Shown: piece by piece, positions 13,595-14,933 of the stretch
How the letters are laid out: each line of letters opens with the position of its first letter
Numbering within the stretch: position 1 is the stretch's first letter
Program-made: the position numbers and the translations under genes
NCBI GenBank assembly: GCA_034660495.1
Contig: JAYEJJ010000156.1
Span: 1 to 14,933 of the forward strand
Source of the DNA: DATFJZ01 sp034660495
GTDB taxonomy: Bacteria; Desulfobacterota; Desulfobacteria; Desulfobacterales; Desulfobacteraceae
DNA length: 14,933 bases
Direction: 5' to 3'
The notes under the pieces: generated by a model
The model's database searches: none
What the model was told of the DNA's origin: nothing
Seen by the model: the letters and a program-made list of their open reading frames with translations, nothing else

Positions 13595-13644
13595 AAAAAA
13601 ACAGGTTTTAAGCTCAGATTGTTTATCCGCAGTTAACTATTTTT

Positions 13645-13682
13645 CAGGGCAGCCTTCGGATCAGGGGGGCTGCCCTGTTTTT
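13645..13682 (+). terminator. Rho-independent terminator after the porin gene
   Basis: A ten-base-pair GC-rich stem, CAGGGCAGCC (13645-13654) with GGCTGCCCTG (13668-13677), is followed by TTTTT. It lies 51 nt after the porin stop and separates that unit from the next gene. Confidence 0.9.
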
Positions 13683-13723
13683 CTTTGAATAATAGAGTGT
13701 TACGTTTTCCAGGAGTGTTTGAT

Positions 13724-14933
13724 ATGAAATCCAGAACAGGCTTTATATTCCTTTTTTTCTTCATCTTGTTTTTTTCTGTGCTGCCCCAGTCTCAGGCCAT
13801 GGACAGATCTTCTTATCCAGAATTAACGGCATTTTTGGAATCAGAATACGCTTCACCCTTTCAACTGGCAGGGACGGTTAAAGAAATATCGGAAAACAGG
13901 CTGATTTTTGACCGGACAGATATGCATCTGAAAAGGGGAAGGCTTTTATGGGTATGTGAAAACAGGCCGGAGCTCTCGCCAGTGCTTCAGACCCGGCTGG
14001 CCTTGATAAAAGTGGAGGCAATGTTTAAGCAGATGGTGATTGCCAGTGTCCTTGAAATGGACAAAAAAGCCATTGAGGTCAATGATACGGTTGTTACCCC
14101 GCCGCCCCCCGTAATTTATGTATATACCAATATTAAAGACAAGCAGGGCAGAAAAGCGTATCAGGATCTGATCACTGCGTTGCTTGTGCAGGATATGCAG
14201 GTCAAAGAGATATCAGGCGATGTTCTTGACCCGTCCCCAGAGCAGTCAGATCTGCTGCTGCGCCTGGAATATACATCTGATCAGCTGGTATGCAGATGTG
14301 TTACCCCCAGGGAAGAACAACTGCTTTTTTATGAAACCATAAGCACTTCAAATCCAGTGGAAACCTTATTTCCTTCCGGACATAAACTTAAAAAATATGA
14401 AAAAAAATCTGTTTCTGAAGCTGCAGATACTGGCGTTTCTGCAGAAAAGGATTCTGCATCAGGCGAAGACCGGGCAGACTTTAAAACAGCGGCCAGTCAG
14501 CCGGATCTTTCTGCCTCTGCAGCCCCCCAGGATCAGAAAGCAATATCCTCTACGTTTCAAAAGGCAAGCAAACCAGATCCAACAGAATTTCACCGCCTTT
14601 CAAAAATGTACTACCGCTCTGCGGCCTGTGACCTCAACGGTGACGGCTCCCAGGAACTGGCGCTTCTGCGGGAAAGCGCAATAGATATATTCAGGCTGGC
14701 ATACAATGAAATAACCCCTGTGCTGAGTTATGAATTTTCAGATTCCAGTACCACGCCGGTTCATCTGCACCGGGCAGATCTTGACAATGTACCCGGAGAT
14801 GAACTGCTGGTTACCCTGTGCAGGGAGGTGGAAGTACTGGATGCAAGGGACAGTGAGCTCTGCTCCCTGATTCTTTCCTTTAAGAACAAAACCCTTGAAC
14901 CTCTTGCTCAAGAGCTGCCTTATTATTTAAGAA
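13724..14933 (+). CDS. Secreted protein with FG-GAP/VCBS-like motifs, 3' end outside the window
   Basis: This frame is open for 403 codons to the window edge with no stop. AGGAG (13711-13715) lies 8 nt before the ATG. It has an N-terminal signal peptide (KSR then a Phe-rich hydrophobic core at 7-20, with a likely cut after SQA near 25). The next ~200 residues resemble no family I can name; they contain a proline run TPPPPV and a YVYTNIKDKQGRKAYQDL segment that looks like a small alpha/beta domain. A low-complexity Ser/Ala/Lys/Asp linker follows. Near residue 305 comes DLNGDGSQELAL, a calcium-binding FG-GAP/VCBS-like loop, and a second, weaker copy, ADLDNVPGDELLV. A beta-propeller probably continues beyond the window. 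It is probably periplasmic or surface-located. It sits downstream of the porin terminator and is likely transcribed separately. Confidence 0.75.
   Translation, partial: MKSRTGFIFLFFFILFFSVLPQSQAMDRSSYPELTAFLESEYASPFQLAGTVKEISENRLIFDRTDMHLKRGRLLWVCENRPELSPVLQTRLALIKVEAMFKQMVIASVLEMDKKAIEVNDTVVTPPPPVIYVYTNIKDKQGRKAYQDLITALLVQDMQVKEISGDVLDPSPEQSDLLLRLEYTSDQLVCRCVTPREEQLLFYETISTSNPVETLFPSGHKLKKYEKKSVSEAADTGVSAEKDSASGEDRADFKTAASQPDLSASAAPQDQKAISSTFQKASKPDPTEFHRLSKMYYRSAACDLNGDGSQELALLRESAIDIFRLAYNEITPVLSYEFSDSSTTPVHLHRADLDNVPGDELLVTLCREVEVLDARDSELCSLILSFKNKTLEPLAQELPYYLR

Overview
The window looks like chromosomal DNA from an anaerobic, Gram-negative deltaproteobacterium of the sulfate-reducing Desulfobacterales type. 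The evidence is a mid-range GC content, an outer-membrane porin with an aromatic C-terminus, a twin-arginine signal, an AmmeMemoRadiSam gene set and DUF1638/hydantoinase chemistry. The taxonomic call is inference from gene content, not from a marker gene. All recognised genes are on the + strand. I see no tRNA, rRNA, CRISPR array, transposase or phage gene.

Layout. (1) 1-324 is a repeat-rich upstream region: runs of a GAWACAA heptamer, an AAGTTTT heptamer run, and three copies of a ~48-nt box that folds into a short hairpin. The third copy supplies the start codon of the first gene. (2) 325-1497 encodes an FAD/NAD(P) oxidoreductase. (3) 1496-1757 holds a 79-bp inverted-repeat-ended element, three more heptamers, a fourth hairpin box and a 9-codon mini-ORF that overlaps the next start. 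(4) 1758-11426 is a same-strand cluster, probably an operon: a secreted Memo-AMMECR1 fusion, a 14-helix membrane spermidine-synthase-like protein, a TAT-signal AmmeMemoRadiSam radical SAM enzyme, a DUF1638-hydantoinase/oxoprolinase fusion, and an ABC exporter half-transporter. (5) 11427-12130 is a 704-nt intergenic region with a second, longer copy of the inverted-repeat element, a sigma70-like promoter and a structured leader. (6) 12131-13594 is a porin-like outer-membrane protein with a clear rho-independent terminator. (7) 13724-14933 is a secreted protein with FG-GAP-like motifs, cut off by the window end.

How the genes may work together. Memo, AMMECR1 and the AmmeMemoRadiSam radical SAM protein form a widespread trio of unknown reaction. 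Here each member carries a signal for export or membrane insertion. Positive-inside reading of the membrane protein places its aminopropyltransferase-like domain on the periplasmic side. The locus therefore looks like an envelope-located version of the system. The downstream DUF1638-hydantoinase fusion (an ASKHA-type ATPase relative) and the ABC exporter are packed tightly behind it and may belong to the same process. The substrate cannot be read from the sequence.

The non-coding DNA is as distinctive as the genes. Two families of dispersed intergenic repeats are present in several copies, and a 27-bp minisatellite lies at a gene junction and is open in two frames.
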